A DNA stretch of 10,385 bases from JBAXGE01 sp044344145. Its GTDB lineage: Bacteria; Planctomycetota; Phycisphaerae; WQYP01. The stretch spans positions 1 through 10,385 of the forward strand of contig JBIJDM010000087.1 of assembly GCA_044344145.1 (NCBI GenBank), read 5' to 3'. Shown piece after piece: positions 1-7,643 of this stretch. How positions within the stretch are numbered: position 1 is the first letter of the stretch; the number at the start of each line of letters is the position of its first letter. The translations under genes were made by a program, and so were the position numbers. Below the pieces are notes generated by a model. The model worked only from the letters and a program-made list of their open reading frames with translations. It had not been told where the DNA came from and did no database searches.

Positions 1-852
1 GGCGGCTTTGGGCACCAGCGAATGACTGGTAAAGCCCGGCATGGTGTTGATTTCCAGCACGTAGACCTGATTCGTCCGCGCGTCCACCATCACATCCACG
101 CGCCCCAGATGGCGCACGTTCAGAACTTTGTAGGTGGCGACCGCCGCATCGCGGGCCGCGGCCAGCGTGGCGGCGGGCAGGTCAATATCAAAAACATAGC
201 GCGTGTCTTCGCGCTGATACTTGGCGTCGTAATCGTAGAAGGTGGTCGCGGGGATAATCTGGATGGTGGGCAGCGCTTGGCCGTCAATAATGCCGATGGT
301 CAGTTCCGGCCCGGTGATGAAGCGTTCCAGCATCATCTCGGGATATTTTTGCAGCATGTCGGCCAGAAACAGCCGCAGTTCGCTTTCGCTGTGGCAGACC
401 TTGCAGCCCACCGACGAGCCTTCCAGCGGGGGCTTGGCCACGCAGGGCAGGCCCACGGCATGGGACACGCGCCACGAGGCGGTAAAGTCTTCGCGTCCGA
501 CGATTTCCCATGGCGCGGTGGGCACATCGAGTTCCGCCAGACACGCCTTGGTGCGGGCCTTGTCCATGGCCAGCCGGGCGGCGGGGGGGCGGCAGCCCAC
601 ATAGGGCACGCCGCGCTGTTCGAGGATTTCCTGGATTTGGCCGTCTTCGCCGAAGACCCCGTGCAAGACCGGGAAGACCACATCACAGGGCTGGTCCAGC
701 CCGGCGAGATTATCCGGGCCGACATCGGATTCAAACACCTGATGCCCCAGACTGCGCAGGGCGTTGGCCACGGCGGTGCCGGAGATCAGCGAGACTTCGC
801 GTTCCGCGGAGATGCCCCCGCGCAGGACGGTGATTTTGAGCTTGTCATCCAT
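1..852 (-). CDS. ddl: D-alanine--D-alanine ligase, C-terminus cut by window edge
   Basis: ATP-dependent cytoplasmic ligase joining two D-Ala residues; the dipeptide is later added to UDP-MurNAc-tripeptide by MurF. I read 284 residues in one open frame to base 1. Seen: the N-terminal GGISAEREVSLISG segment (residues 12-25, family GG-SAEREVS), VLHGVFGEDGQIQ (62-74), the ATP-grasp stretch KPPLEGSSVGC (140-150), and EINTMPGFTSHSLVPKAA (267-284), which holds the metal-binding E/N pair and the Ddl signature. Only about 20-30 C-terminal residues should be missing. The start at 852 gives MDDKLKITVLRGG, as expected for the family, with a purine-rich GAGGG just upstream. It lies 28 bp after murB and is the last visible gene of the murC-murB-ddl block, so co-transcription is likely. 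A run of seven G at 583-589 does not break the frame. Confidence 0.96.
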   Translation of the reverse strand, partial: MDDKLKITVLRGGISAEREVSLISGTAVANALRSLGHQVFESDVGPDNLAGLDQPCDVVFPVLHGVFGEDGQIQEILEQRGVPYVGCRPPAARLAMDKARTKACLAELDVPTAPWEIVGREDFTASWRVSHAVGLPCVAKPPLEGSSVGCKVCHSESELRLFLADMLQKYPEMMLERFITGPELTIGIIDGQALPTIQIIPATTFYDYDAKYQREDTRYVFDIDLPAATLAAARDAAVATYKVLNVRHLGRVDVMVDARTNQVYVLEINTMPGFTSHSLVPKAA

Positions 853-880
853 GACGGCCCTCGTGGTTGGTTGGCGGTGG

Positions 881-1762
881 TTACCAGATAACCACTTCGC
901 TTTGGAGTTCGACACCAAATTTCTCGGCGACTACACGTTTGATATGCGCGATCACGGCCAGCACATCCGCCGCTTTGGCGTCGGCATTGGCACAGATGAA
1001 GTTCGCATGTTTGTCCGATACGCAGGCCCCGCCCACGGCAAAACCCTTGAGCCCGGCCTGATCAATCAGCGCCCCGGCCCGCTGGCCTTCGGGGTTGCGG
1101 AAGATGCACCCGGCGCTGCGCTGGGCGAGTGGCTGGCTGCCTTTTTTGTACATCCAGATTTCTTTGACTTTGTTCAAGATCCGCTGGGGGTCGTCCTCGC
1201 TCATTTTGAATGTGGCTTCGAGGATGAACTTGGCGGAGATATTGGTGTGGCGGTAGCCGAATTCGATTTCATCGCGGGTCAGCGTGTCCAGCGTGCCGTT
1301 GGCTTCCAGCACGGTGACGGTTTCCACCGCGGAGCCGATATCGCCGAACTGCCCGCCGGCGTTCATGCGCACTTCACCGCCGACGCTGCCGGGGATGCCC
1401 GCGAGGCATTCCAGCCCGCTGAGACCCAGGCGCGTCAATTCCATGATCAGTTCCTGCACGTCTTTGCCCGCGCCCACGCGGATGCGGTTGTCCGCTTCGC
1501 GCGTGATCTGGGTGAAGGCCGGCTGGTTGAGATGGAACACCGCCGCGTCCACACCCGCGTCGCGGACCAGCAGGTTGGCCCCGCCGCCGAGTACGAGCAC
1601 GTTGATATTCTGTTCCGCCACGCGTTGCAGCATGGCGCGCAGTTGGGGGATATCTGAGGGGGTGCAAAAGAACCGGGCCGGGCCACCGAGGTTGAACCAG
1701 GTGCGCGGGGCCAGGGGGACATTTTGTTGCACGTTAGCGCCGAAGTCGTCGTACCAACTCAT
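881..1762 (-). CDS. murB: UDP-N-acetylenolpyruvoylglucosamine reductase MurB
   Basis: FAD- and NADPH-dependent cytoplasmic enzyme that reduces UDP-GlcNAc-enolpyruvate to UDP-MurNAc. The 293-residue product has normal length for the shorter MurB class. Seen: NLGGPA (24-29), the FAD-binding GGGANLLV (59-66), AGIPGSVGGEVRMNAGG (121-137), FGYR with Arg171 in the place of the catalytic arginine, SAGCIFRNP (216-224), and a C-terminal SEV with Glu289 in the place of the catalytic glutamate. The proton donor, Ser in the E. coli enzyme, is Cys219 here; Cys at this position occurs in natural MurB proteins, so activity is expected. Its start overlaps the 3' end of murC by 29 bp, pointing to translational coupling. 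The order murC-murB-ddl is typical of division and cell wall clusters. Confidence 0.97.
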   Translation of the reverse strand: MSWYDDFGANVQQNVPLAPRTWFNLGGPARFFCTPSDIPQLRAMLQRVAEQNINVLVLGGGANLLVRDAGVDAAVFHLNQPAFTQITREADNRIRVGAGKDVQELIMELTRLGLSGLECLAGIPGSVGGEVRMNAGGQFGDIGSAVETVTVLEANGTLDTLTRDEIEFGYRHTNISAKFILEATFKMSEDDPQRILNKVKEIWMYKKGSQPLAQRSAGCIFRNPEGQRAGALIDQAGLKGFAVGGACVSDKHANFICANADAKAADVLAVIAHIKRVVAEKFGVELQSEVVIW

Positions 1763-3191
1763 CAGTTACTTCCCAAACGGGGCCCGCGCCCATGGAGACC
1801 ACAAGGTCGCCGGGACGCACATAAGCTTCCAGATACTTTACCACGTCCGAAAACGTACCGATATACTGCGCGTTGGAACTTTTCGCATTGATATGCTCGA
1901 CCAGAATGGTGCTGGTGATGGCCTTGCGGTCATCTTCACTGTCGCGGGCATAGTAAATATCGGGAATAATCGCCAAATCGGCCGCGCGGAAGCTCTTGGA
2001 GAACTCCTCCAGCAGCAGCCGGGTGCGGCTGTGCTGGTGGGGCTGAAATACGCAAATAAGGCGCTGCGGCTCGTATTGTTCGCGCAGGGCCGTCAGGGTG
2101 GCCTGAATTTCGGTCGGGTGGTGGCCGTAGTCGTCCACCAGGGCCACATCATTGACCATGCCGATCAACTGGCTGCGGCGATCCGCCCCGGCAAAGGAGT
2201 TGATCCCGGCCTGAATCTTGTCCCAAGGCACCCCGGCATTATGGGCGATGGCCGCCGCGACGGTGGCGTTGGCAATATTGTGGCGGCCGGGGATGGACAG
2301 TTCCAAGGGGCCCATGACCTGACCGCGATAGCTCAGCCGGAAGCGGGCTTTGCCCCGGCCGATCTGAATCTGATCCGCCGCCCAGTCGGCGGAGATTTCG
2401 ATACCGAAGGTCTCCACCCGCGCCTTGGCCCCCGCTGCGGCCTTGAGAGAATTAGGATCGGAGCCGTTGACCAGCACCAAGCCCAGCGGATGCACCTGCG
2501 AAAGATATTGCGCAAACGAGGCGATGATTTCATCAAGGTCTTTGTAATAATCGAGATGATCTTCTTCCACATTCAACACCACGCCGATATTGGGATGCAG
2601 ATGATGGAAGCTGCGATCGAATTCGCAGGCTTCGACCACGAAGATGTCACTGGACCCGCTGCGCGACGAACCACCCAATTGCGGGCAGGTGGCGCCGACC
2701 ACAAAGCTGGGATCAATCCCCGCCTGCAGCAGCACATGCGCCGTCAGCGCGGTGGTGGTGGACTTGCCGTGCGTGCCCGCGATGGTCACGCCGTGCTTGA
2801 GCGCCATCACGCGGCCCAGCATCTGGGCATACTTCACGGTCGCCAGCCCGCGCTGGGCGGCGGTGACGCGTTCGGGATGATCTTCTTTGATGGCCGAGGA
2901 ATAGACCAGCAGTTGCGTCTCGGCGGGAATGCTCTCCCCGACCTGCTCGTAGGAGACAGTCGCGCCCGCTTCGGCCAGCCGATGGGTGACGTTGGAAGCG
3001 GCGCGATCGGTGCCGCTGACGCGCGCGCCGAGAGCGAGCAGCATCGCGGCCAAGCCGCACATGCCACTACCACCGATTCCGGTAAAGTGAATTCGTTGTC
3101 CTTGGAAGGGGTTGGCTTCGGCCTCGTCTCCGACGAGTCTTAAAGCCATGCCTGTTCCCAAAGAGACCTGCGTCCGTGCTAGGGTACTCAT
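1734..3191 (-). CDS. murC: UDP-N-acetylmuramate--L-alanine ligase MurC
   Basis: ATP-dependent Mur ligase that adds L-Ala to UDP-MurNAc, the first amino acid of the stem peptide. With the start chosen here it has 485 residues, normal for MurC. Seen: UDP-binding loop GIGGSGMCGLA (38-48), ATP loop GTHGKSTTT (139-147), DHLDYY (211-216), RHNIANA (303-309), the MurC hallmark DDYGHHPTEI (353-362), QPHQHSRTRLL (383-393) and MGAGPVWE (467-474). The frame stays open upstream to 3347, but the ATG at 3191 is preceded by GGAGG at a 9-base spacing, and the added residues look like translated leader, so 3191 is preferred. About 34 residues precede the first Rossmann strand, slightly more than usual; an internal ATG (Met15) is a weaker alternative. 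First gene of the murC-murB-ddl block, with a promoter-like pair upstream. Confidence 0.97.
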   Translation of the reverse strand: MSTLARTQVSLGTGMALRLVGDEAEANPFQGQRIHFTGIGGSGMCGLAAMLLALGARVSGTDRAASNVTHRLAEAGATVSYEQVGESIPAETQLLVYSSAIKEDHPERVTAAQRGLATVKYAQMLGRVMALKHGVTIAGTHGKSTTTALTAHVLLQAGIDPSFVVGATCPQLGGSSRSGSSDIFVVEACEFDRSFHHLHPNIGVVLNVEEDHLDYYKDLDEIIASFAQYLSQVHPLGLVLVNGSDPNSLKAAAGAKARVETFGIEISADWAADQIQIGRGKARFRLSYRGQVMGPLELSIPGRHNIANATVAAAIAHNAGVPWDKIQAGINSFAGADRRSQLIGMVNDVALVDDYGHHPTEIQATLTALREQYEPQRLICVFQPHQHSRTRLLLEEFSKSFRAADLAIIPDIYYARDSEDDRKAITSTILVEHINAKSSNAQYIGTFSDVVKYLEAYVRPGDLVVSMGAGPVWEVTDELVRRLRR

Positions 3192-3230
3192 AATGGTCCG
3201 CCTCCATGCGGTACTAGGATTTACCATATT

Positions 3231-3259
3231 ATTACAGAAGTTCCGGGAAAATGAATCAA
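3231..3259 (-). promoter_or_regulatory. possible sigma-70-type promoter for murC-murB-ddl
   Basis: On the minus strand TTGATT (3254-3259) and TGTAAT (3231-3236) are separated by exactly 17 bases, in an AT-rich patch within the 177-bp gap between gmhA and murC. Transcription would start near 3224, leaving a leader of about 33 bases with the GGAGG ribosome site of murC. The spacing and position are good, but the hexamers are only partial matches. Confidence 0.35.
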
Positions 3260-3368
3260 TAAAACTATTTTTTTTTACAGAATCTTCCCCGGAGGCACCG
3301 GCGGACGGGGTTGGTGGGGGTTGGTCCGGCATATGTTTGGGTTCCACCCAAAGGGGCCAAGGGGCGAC

Positions 3369-3938
3369 CTAGGCCGCAAACGCGGGGTCTTTTTCCACCA
3401 ATTCCAGCAGAATATGCAGCACCACCTGATGGGCTTCCTGGATGTGCCCGGTGTCGTCGCCGGCCACGTTCAGGGCCAGATCACACAACGGCAGCAGGGG
3501 GCCGCCGCCTTTGCCCAGCAGGCCGATGACCTTGCCGCCGGCCTTGTGCATGGCTTCGGCTGCGGCCAGCAGGTTGGCGCTCTTGCCGCTGGACGAGAAG
3601 ATGACCAGCACATCTTCGGGCTTGGCATAGGCTTCCACCTGCCGGGAGAAAATGTGGGCAAACGACCAGTCGTTGCCGATGCAGGTGAGGGCCGTGGTAT
3701 CGGCACACAGACAGATGGACGGCAAGGCCCGGCGGGGACGGGCATATTTGCCCACGAGTTCTTCGGATAAATGCAGCGCCTCGGCGGCGGAACCGCCATT
3801 ACCGCAGGTTAGCAGCTTGCCCCCGGCCTTGAGCTGGGTCAGCACCATCTGCCCGATGGCGGCGATGGTGTCGGCCGATTGGGCCATTTGGGCGATGGTA
3901 TAAGCCGCCCCGGCGATGCGTGATTTGATCAATTCCAT
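3369..3938 (-). CDS. gmhA: phosphoheptose isomerase (sedoheptulose 7-phosphate isomerase), SIS domain
   Basis: Cytoplasmic enzyme converting sedoheptulose 7-phosphate to D-glycero-D-manno-heptose 7-phosphate, the first step toward ADP-heptose for LPS core or glycoproteins. The 189-residue protein is one SIS domain. Seen: CGNGGSAAEALHLSEELVG (45-63) with Glu60 aligning to catalytic Glu65 of E. coli GmhA, TTALTCIGND (81-90), IFSRQVEA (96-103), SSSGKSANLL (115-124), and HIQEAHQVVLHIL (165-177) with His170 in the place of the catalytic histidine. The start at 3938 has an ideal AGGAGG seven bases upstream. It is separated from murC by 177 bp, so it may not share that promoter. The other heptose genes (hldE, gmhB) are not in the window. 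Another SIS-family role, such as DiaA-like, is possible, but the QE-x-H end favours GmhA. Confidence 0.9.
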   Translation of the reverse strand: MELIKSRIAGAAYTIAQMAQSADTIAAIGQMVLTQLKAGGKLLTCGNGGSAAEALHLSEELVGKYARPRRALPSICLCADTTALTCIGNDWSFAHIFSRQVEAYAKPEDVLVIFSSSGKSANLLAAAEAMHKAGGKVIGLLGKGGGPLLPLCDLALNVAGDDTGHIQEAHQVVLHILLELVEKDPAFAA

Positions 3939-4024
3939 GTTCGGGCCTCCTGGTACAGGTATAAAAGCGTAGTGTAACCCTAGACGGGGCCGGAGTGAAA
4001 TGGCAAGGGGGAAATCGGGGGCGG

Positions 4025-4570
4025 TTAGGTGGCAAGGGGGGCGGGGGGGACGGTTGGCACGTTAGAGTCCAATCGTTTGGTTAGGCTGTATGACACAATT
4101 CCGAGCAACGCCAAACCCAGTCCCGCCCCGGAAAACAGATAGCCAATACCCTTGATGTTGTGGCCCCATAGGAAGTTTTCCATGGCAACACCCCAGGATA
4201 TCAAAATACCCACCACGCTACCCAGCGCAAAAGCTCCGGCCAAGAATAGTCCCAGATCACGTTTCCAGCGCAACGCAGCCATAATCAGGGCAATGCTACC
4301 CGAGAAGATTAAACCAATCACGATGCAGTAAACCATATGGAACGTGATGTATATCGGCCAGAAAAAGAACACAACTAGTAAGGCCACGCCACCCGGATTA
4401 TCGCTGTCCCAACTGTTGGCGCTATCCCTGATGGAAGCATCGGTATATTCCTGATAATTACTGGCATTGGTTTGGTCATACGCACCCAGCGGGATCAAGA
4501 CGACACTGAACCACAGAAAGATGAAGCCCGGAATCAGCAGCTTCGGAAGGTTTTTGATCAGCACTGGCAT
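4025..4570 (-). CDS. multi-pass inner-membrane protein of unknown function
   Basis: I do not recognise this 181-residue protein. Hydrophobic stretches that could span the membrane lie at about 10-30, 61-82, 80-101 (these two nearly continuous), 105-128 and 141-163, giving four or five helices. A polar segment (31-60) rich in Asn, Asp and Ser follows the first helix, and the C-terminal tail is Pro/Ala-rich (VPTVPPAP). There is no cleavable signal peptide and no catalytic motif I can name. The region appears more AT-rich than the neighbouring housekeeping genes. The ribosome site before the ATG at 4570 is poor, so the start is less certain than for its neighbours. It lies between gmhA (86-bp gap) and the nhaR-like gene (132-bp gap) on the same strand; neither spacing argues strongly for an operon. 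Confidence 0.6.
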   Translation of the reverse strand: MPVLIKNLPKLLIPGFIFLWFSVVLIPLGAYDQTNASNYQEYTDASIRDSANSWDSDNPGGVALLVVFFFWPIYITFHMVYCIVIGLIFSGSIALIMAALRWKRDLGLFLAGAFALGSVVGILISWGVAMENFLWGHNIKGIGYLFSGAGLGLALLGIVSYSLTKRLDSNVPTVPPAPLAT

Positions 4571-4702
4571 GGCTCGCGCGTCCTGATTAAATAATTCGGG
4601 GTCAAAGGATTGAGAATATTATAACCGTGGGCAGATAGGGGTGGTAATCGAAAATCTGGTTCGCTATCGGCGTGAAGTCTGGCGCGGGCTTTAATCCCTG
4701 TC

Positions 4703-5608
4703 TTACTTAAAGAACTCCATCCGCGCCTGTTGGCAGATGTCCATGACTGCCGGGTGTTTGATTTTGCGTTCGATGGAGATGGCGAAGTAGCGTTCGCGGA
4801 TGCTGTCAATCTGGCCGATTACGGCGCAGTTGCGTTGTTCCAGCAGATTCTGGGCGACCTGTCGGGGGGCGAAGAAAAAGCCGTGGCCGGCCTGGCCGAA
4901 GGTTTTGAGCAGGGCGGAATCGGTGAACTCCGCGACGACATTGGGCACGATCTTGTTGGCTTCGAACCAAGCCTGTAAAGGCCGGCGGATCTGGTGGCGT
5001 TCCGAGGGCATCAGCACCGGGGCGCCGTGCAGGCATTGCGGGAACTGCGGGCCGTATTTCTGCACCAGATTCTGATGGCCTACCACCACCAGCGGGCTTT
5101 CCCCCAGCGGGTGGTTGTAGCCTTTGATATTGCTGGCCGGGCCCAGCGGGGCATCGGCCAGCACCACATCCAATTTATACGCGGCCAATTCGTTGAGCAG
5201 AGTGTCGAACGGGCCTTCCACCACGCTCAGGTGCATGCGGTTGGCGTCCTTCACCCCCGGCAGCAGCAGGTGGTAGGCGATCAATTTCGGAATCGAATCT
5301 GTCACCCCCACATTGATCCGCATCGGCCGGCCTGATGGGCGTTTTTTCACCGCGTCGGTCAGTTCCCGCCCGAGGGCGAAAATCTCCGCCGCGTAGGAAT
5401 AGACCAACTGGCCCATTTCGGTGAGTTTCAGGCGCCGGCCCACACGGGTGAACAGCGCCTCGCCGAGGACGGTTTCCAGTTCCTTGATCTGCCCGGAGAT
5501 CGTGGGCTGCGAGATATGCAGGCTCTCGGCGGCTTTGACAATCGAGCCTTCACGTGCGGTGACGTAAAAGTAGAGCAGGTGGTGATAGTTAAGCCAGTCC
5601 ATAGACAT
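4703..5608 (-). CDS. nhaR: LysR-family regulator of the NhaR type
   Basis: DNA-binding transcriptional regulator of 301 residues. NhaR of enterobacteria activates the Na+/H+ antiporter gene nhaA in response to Na+. Seen: an N-terminal winged helix-turn-helix (about 6-65) with MDWLNYHHLLYFYV, EGSIVKAAESLHISQPTISG (20-39) and RVGRRLKLTEMGQLVYSYA; then the effector domain with the NhaR-like features INVGVTDSIPKLIAY, KLDVVLADAPLG, EFTDSALLKTFGQAGHGFFFAP and ERKIKHPAVMDICQ, matching E. coli NhaR in order and length. The start at 5608 has GAGG six bases upstream; Met3 is an in-frame alternative. No antiporter gene is visible on either side, so the target is elsewhere or has changed; the membrane protein downstream is not an NhaA. 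The assignment to the NhaR subgroup is firm; the sodium response is known of the family, not shown here. Confidence 0.87.
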   Translation of the reverse strand: MSMDWLNYHHLLYFYVTAREGSIVKAAESLHISQPTISGQIKELETVLGEALFTRVGRRLKLTEMGQLVYSYAAEIFALGRELTDAVKKRPSGRPMRINVGVTDSIPKLIAYHLLLPGVKDANRMHLSVVEGPFDTLLNELAAYKLDVVLADAPLGPASNIKGYNHPLGESPLVVVGHQNLVQKYGPQFPQCLHGAPVLMPSERHQIRRPLQAWFEANKIVPNVVAEFTDSALLKTFGQAGHGFFFAPRQVAQNLLEQRNCAVIGQIDSIRERYFAISIERKIKHPAVMDICQQARMEFFK

Positions 5609-5675
5609 CGCAGACCTCGTAAATAATGCTTAACTATAGACCATGCGCTGGCGGTTTTCTTCGGGAAAAGCAAAG

Positions 5676-5692
5676 TATCGGCGAATCCGATA
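5676..5692 (-). terminator. possible weak terminator after the DUF2264 gene
   Basis: A 6-bp inverted repeat (TATCGG and CCGATA, loop of 5) lies in the 116-bp gap between the DUF2264 stop and the nhaR-like start. On the minus strand it is followed by ACTTTGCTTTT, an interrupted T-rich tract. The stem is short and the tail imperfect, so it may only attenuate transcription or be chance. Confidence 0.3.
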
Positions 5693-5724
5693 ATCAAACC
5701 CGTGGGTTGCGTCCGGCAGGTGAT

Positions 5725-6888
5725 TTATGCCTTCAGAGCCTGATCTGCAGGCAGGTTTTCGCCCTGATAAAGCCGCTGGCTGGTCCAGGGCTGGTCCGGC
5801 TGGGTCCAGAAATCCGCCTCCGGCGGCAGGCCCAATGGCAACAGGGCCGTGGCGCACAAATACAGGCTGCCCGTGGAAATATAACTTTCCCCCAGATCCG
5901 GTTGGTGACCACAGAAGCCCATACGCAGATACCCCTGAGCATCGAAGGTCGCAGCGGGTTCCATCAGGCGCCGTTGCACGGCCGTCAGTGCGGATCGGAT
6001 CTGGCCGGGGGTGAGGCTGGCGGGCAGGTCCTGCCGCAGAGCCATCTGGGCCAGATGCTGCATGGCCCCAGCGCGATAGACCAGCGACCGTCCGATCGGC
6101 GGGATGGTTCCCTCCGGGCTGATCATCCGTTCCAGAATGGTTGCATAGCGCAGGGCCCGGCTGTGAACCAGCGGCAGCCACGCATGATAGTTCGCCTGCG
6201 TGGGGGCCAGTTCGGTGACGATGTCCAGCAACATGGGCTGGATGACATAACTGTTGTAATAGTCGAAGTGGAATTCCGGCCCGTCGCCATACGTGCCATC
6301 GCCCTTGTAGAAGGTGTCAATATGCGTGCGGACGCCATGTTCCAGCCGCCGGACATCCCATGGGGAGCCCATGCGCCACAGGGCGGTTTCGGTCATGCTG
6401 GCGAACAACAGCCAGTTGTTATAAAACGCCTGGCGCTCTGGGCCGCAGGCCAACGCGGTATGGATTTGGGCCTGCACCCGCGCGGAGAGGGGGGTATACA
6501 GCGTGTCCCAGGCGCGGAGCAGCCCATGGGCCAGAAAGGCCCGATCCACCAGTGGTTGCATCCCGGTGCCAAAATTCATGTAATCCGGACTGGTGGGATT
6601 GGTTGCATGATCCAGCCCCGTGTGGACCAGAGCCAGCATTTCCTGCCGCAGGGTTTCTTCCGGCCCGGTTAAACCCCGGCAACCCAGCCAGGGCGCGATC
6701 CCGCTGAGTAGCCGGCCAAACGCCTCCAGATGGGCAAACATTTCCCGCGATTCCGGGTGCCCAGGGCGACACTCCACGGGCAGGACTTTTTTTAGCTTCC
6801 CCGCGGCCAGCGGTTGCAAGATCGGCCGGGCCAGGCGCTGCAGTAAATCCAGCCAGTATTCACGGGTTGCGGTGGGGGATAGGGGCAT
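5725..6888 (-). CDS. DUF2264 family protein
   Basis: A 387-residue protein matching the DUF2264 family (Pfam PF10022) along its length. No biochemical role is settled; the family is usually seen with polysaccharide-degrading genes, and an alpha/alpha-toroid fold like that of unsaturated glycuronyl hydrolases has been suggested. Seen: GRLLSGIAPWLG (58-69), NNWLLFASMTETAL (157-170), GDGTYGDGPEFHFDYYNSY (196-214), VIQPMLLDIV (215-224), SRALRYATILERMISPEGT (243-261), PPIGRSLVYRAGAMQHLAQ (263-281), ISTGSLYLCATALLPLGLP (337-355). No signal peptide, so probably cytoplasmic. The ATG at 6888 follows GGAG by 9 bases; a TTG five codons earlier overlaps that site and is unlikely. It diverges from ppa across a 93-bp gap. 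No other sugar-degradation gene lies nearby, so its substrate cannot be inferred from context. Confidence 0.9.
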   Translation of the reverse strand: MPLSPTATREYWLDLLQRLARPILQPLAAGKLKKVLPVECRPGHPESREMFAHLEAFGRLLSGIAPWLGCRGLTGPEETLRQEMLALVHTGLDHATNPTSPDYMNFGTGMQPLVDRAFLAHGLLRAWDTLYTPLSARVQAQIHTALACGPERQAFYNNWLLFASMTETALWRMGSPWDVRRLEHGVRTHIDTFYKGDGTYGDGPEFHFDYYNSYVIQPMLLDIVTELAPTQANYHAWLPLVHSRALRYATILERMISPEGTIPPIGRSLVYRAGAMQHLAQMALRQDLPASLTPGQIRSALTAVQRRLMEPAATFDAQGYLRMGFCGHQPDLGESYISTGSLYLCATALLPLGLPPEADFWTQPDQPWTSQRLYQGENLPADQALKA

Positions 6889-6981
6889 AACTTTCGGCTC
6901 CAAATATTTCTGACTGGATTAAGGCCCGGTAGCAGGATTAGAATAAGGGGTAACTGGTACTTTTGCCAAGGAGCGGCCCAT

Positions 6982-7581
6982 ATGAAACAGTTTCCTATTT
7001 TTAAACGTTCCGGTGCCCTCAGTCCGTGGCACGACGTGGAACCCGGCGAGGGCCTGTTGCCCGCGCAGTTCACCGCAATTATCGAAATCCCCCTCGGCAG
7101 TTCCAACAAGTACGAGATGGATAAAACCACCGGCCTGCTGAAGCTGGACCGGGTGCTGCACTCGGCGGTCTATTACCCCGCCAATTACGGCTTTATCCCC
7201 CAAACGCTGGCCGACGACGGCGACCCGCTGGACGTGCTGGTACTGGGTGCCGAAGCGGTGTATCCGCTGACGCTGGTGGCCGCCCGGGCGATTGGGCTGA
7301 TGAGTATGAAAGATCAGGACGAAATTGACCACAAGATTGTCGCGGTCCACGTCAATGATCCGGAATACAACAGTTATCACGACGTGCATCAACTCCCCCC
7401 GCACAAGCTGGCGGTGCTGAAGCGGTTTTTTGAGGATTATAAGTCCCTGGAACAAAAGCGCGTCGTGGTGGACGACATCCTGCCGGTGGAATATGCCTAC
7501 CCGGTTATCGAACACGCCCTGGCGGTGTATTCGAAATGGCGTAATGGCGAGGATATATCCAAGTTGCTGCACCTGTCGTAA
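6982..7581 (+). CDS. ppa: inorganic pyrophosphatase, family I
   Basis: Soluble cytoplasmic Mg2+-dependent enzyme hydrolysing pyrophosphate to two phosphates, which pulls biosynthetic reactions such as nucleotide-sugar formation forward. It is 199 residues long. Seen: IEIPLGSSNKYEMDK (34-48), DRVLHSAVYYPANYGFIPQT (56-75), and the signature DDGDPLDVLV (78-87) with the metal-binding aspartates Asp79, Asp81 and Asp84, then DxxKIVAV (116-123). It is slightly longer than the 175-residue E. coli enzyme, with an N-terminal extension (PWHDVEPGEG) of the kind found in several bacterial groups. The start is supported by AAGGAG eight bases upstream. It is the only plus-strand gene in the window, transcribed toward mrp and closed by a strong terminator. 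Confidence 0.97.
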   Translation: MKQFPIFKRSGALSPWHDVEPGEGLLPAQFTAIIEIPLGSSNKYEMDKTTGLLKLDRVLHSAVYYPANYGFIPQTLADDGDPLDVLVLGAEAVYPLTLVAARAIGLMSMKDQDEIDHKIVAVHVNDPEYNSYHDVHQLPPHKLAVLKRFFEDYKSLEQKRVVVDDILPVEYAYPVIEHALAVYSKWRNGEDISKLLHLS

Positions 7582-7607
7582 GGGTGCGCAGAAACATGCA
7601 AGCAATG

Positions 7608-7637
7608 AAAAACCCCGCGGTGGACGCGGGGTTTTTT
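7608..7637 (+). terminator. strong intrinsic terminator after ppa, usable in both directions
   Basis: A perfect 7-bp GC stem (CCCCGCG, 7613-7619, with CGCGGGG, 7625-7631; loop of 5) is preceded by five A and followed by six T, 26 bases after the ppa stop. The A run on one side and T run on the other make it function in either orientation. On the minus strand it lies 28 bases beyond the stop of the duplicated mrp tail, so it was probably once the shared terminator of the convergent pair ppa and mrp. Confidence 0.92.
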
Positions 7638-7643
7638 AATGCG

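Noticed and set aside
1284..3143. 619-codon open frame on the plus strand opposite murC and murB
   Set aside because: It lies antisense to unmistakable Mur proteins, and its translation is low-complexity with no family motifs. Long antisense frames are expected in GC-rich genes with strong third-position bias.
3192..3347. N-terminal extension of MurC by 52 residues
   Set aside because: The extension starts at a non-ATG-like position without a good ribosome site, covers the promoter-like region, and the ATG at 3191 has GGAGG at proper spacing.
3336..3352. 7-bp perfect hairpin (TTTGGGT and ACCCAAA) after gmhA as a terminator
   Set aside because: No T tract follows it on either strand, so it does not qualify as an intrinsic terminator; it may be chance.
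5626..6672. 348-codon plus-strand frame opposite the DUF2264 gene
   Set aside because: It is the antisense shadow of a protein that matches a known family along its length; the shadow itself has no recognisable domain or good ribosome site.
6919..7605. 228-codon minus-strand frame opposite ppa
   Set aside because: It covers the whole of a clear pyrophosphatase gene and reads as its antisense.
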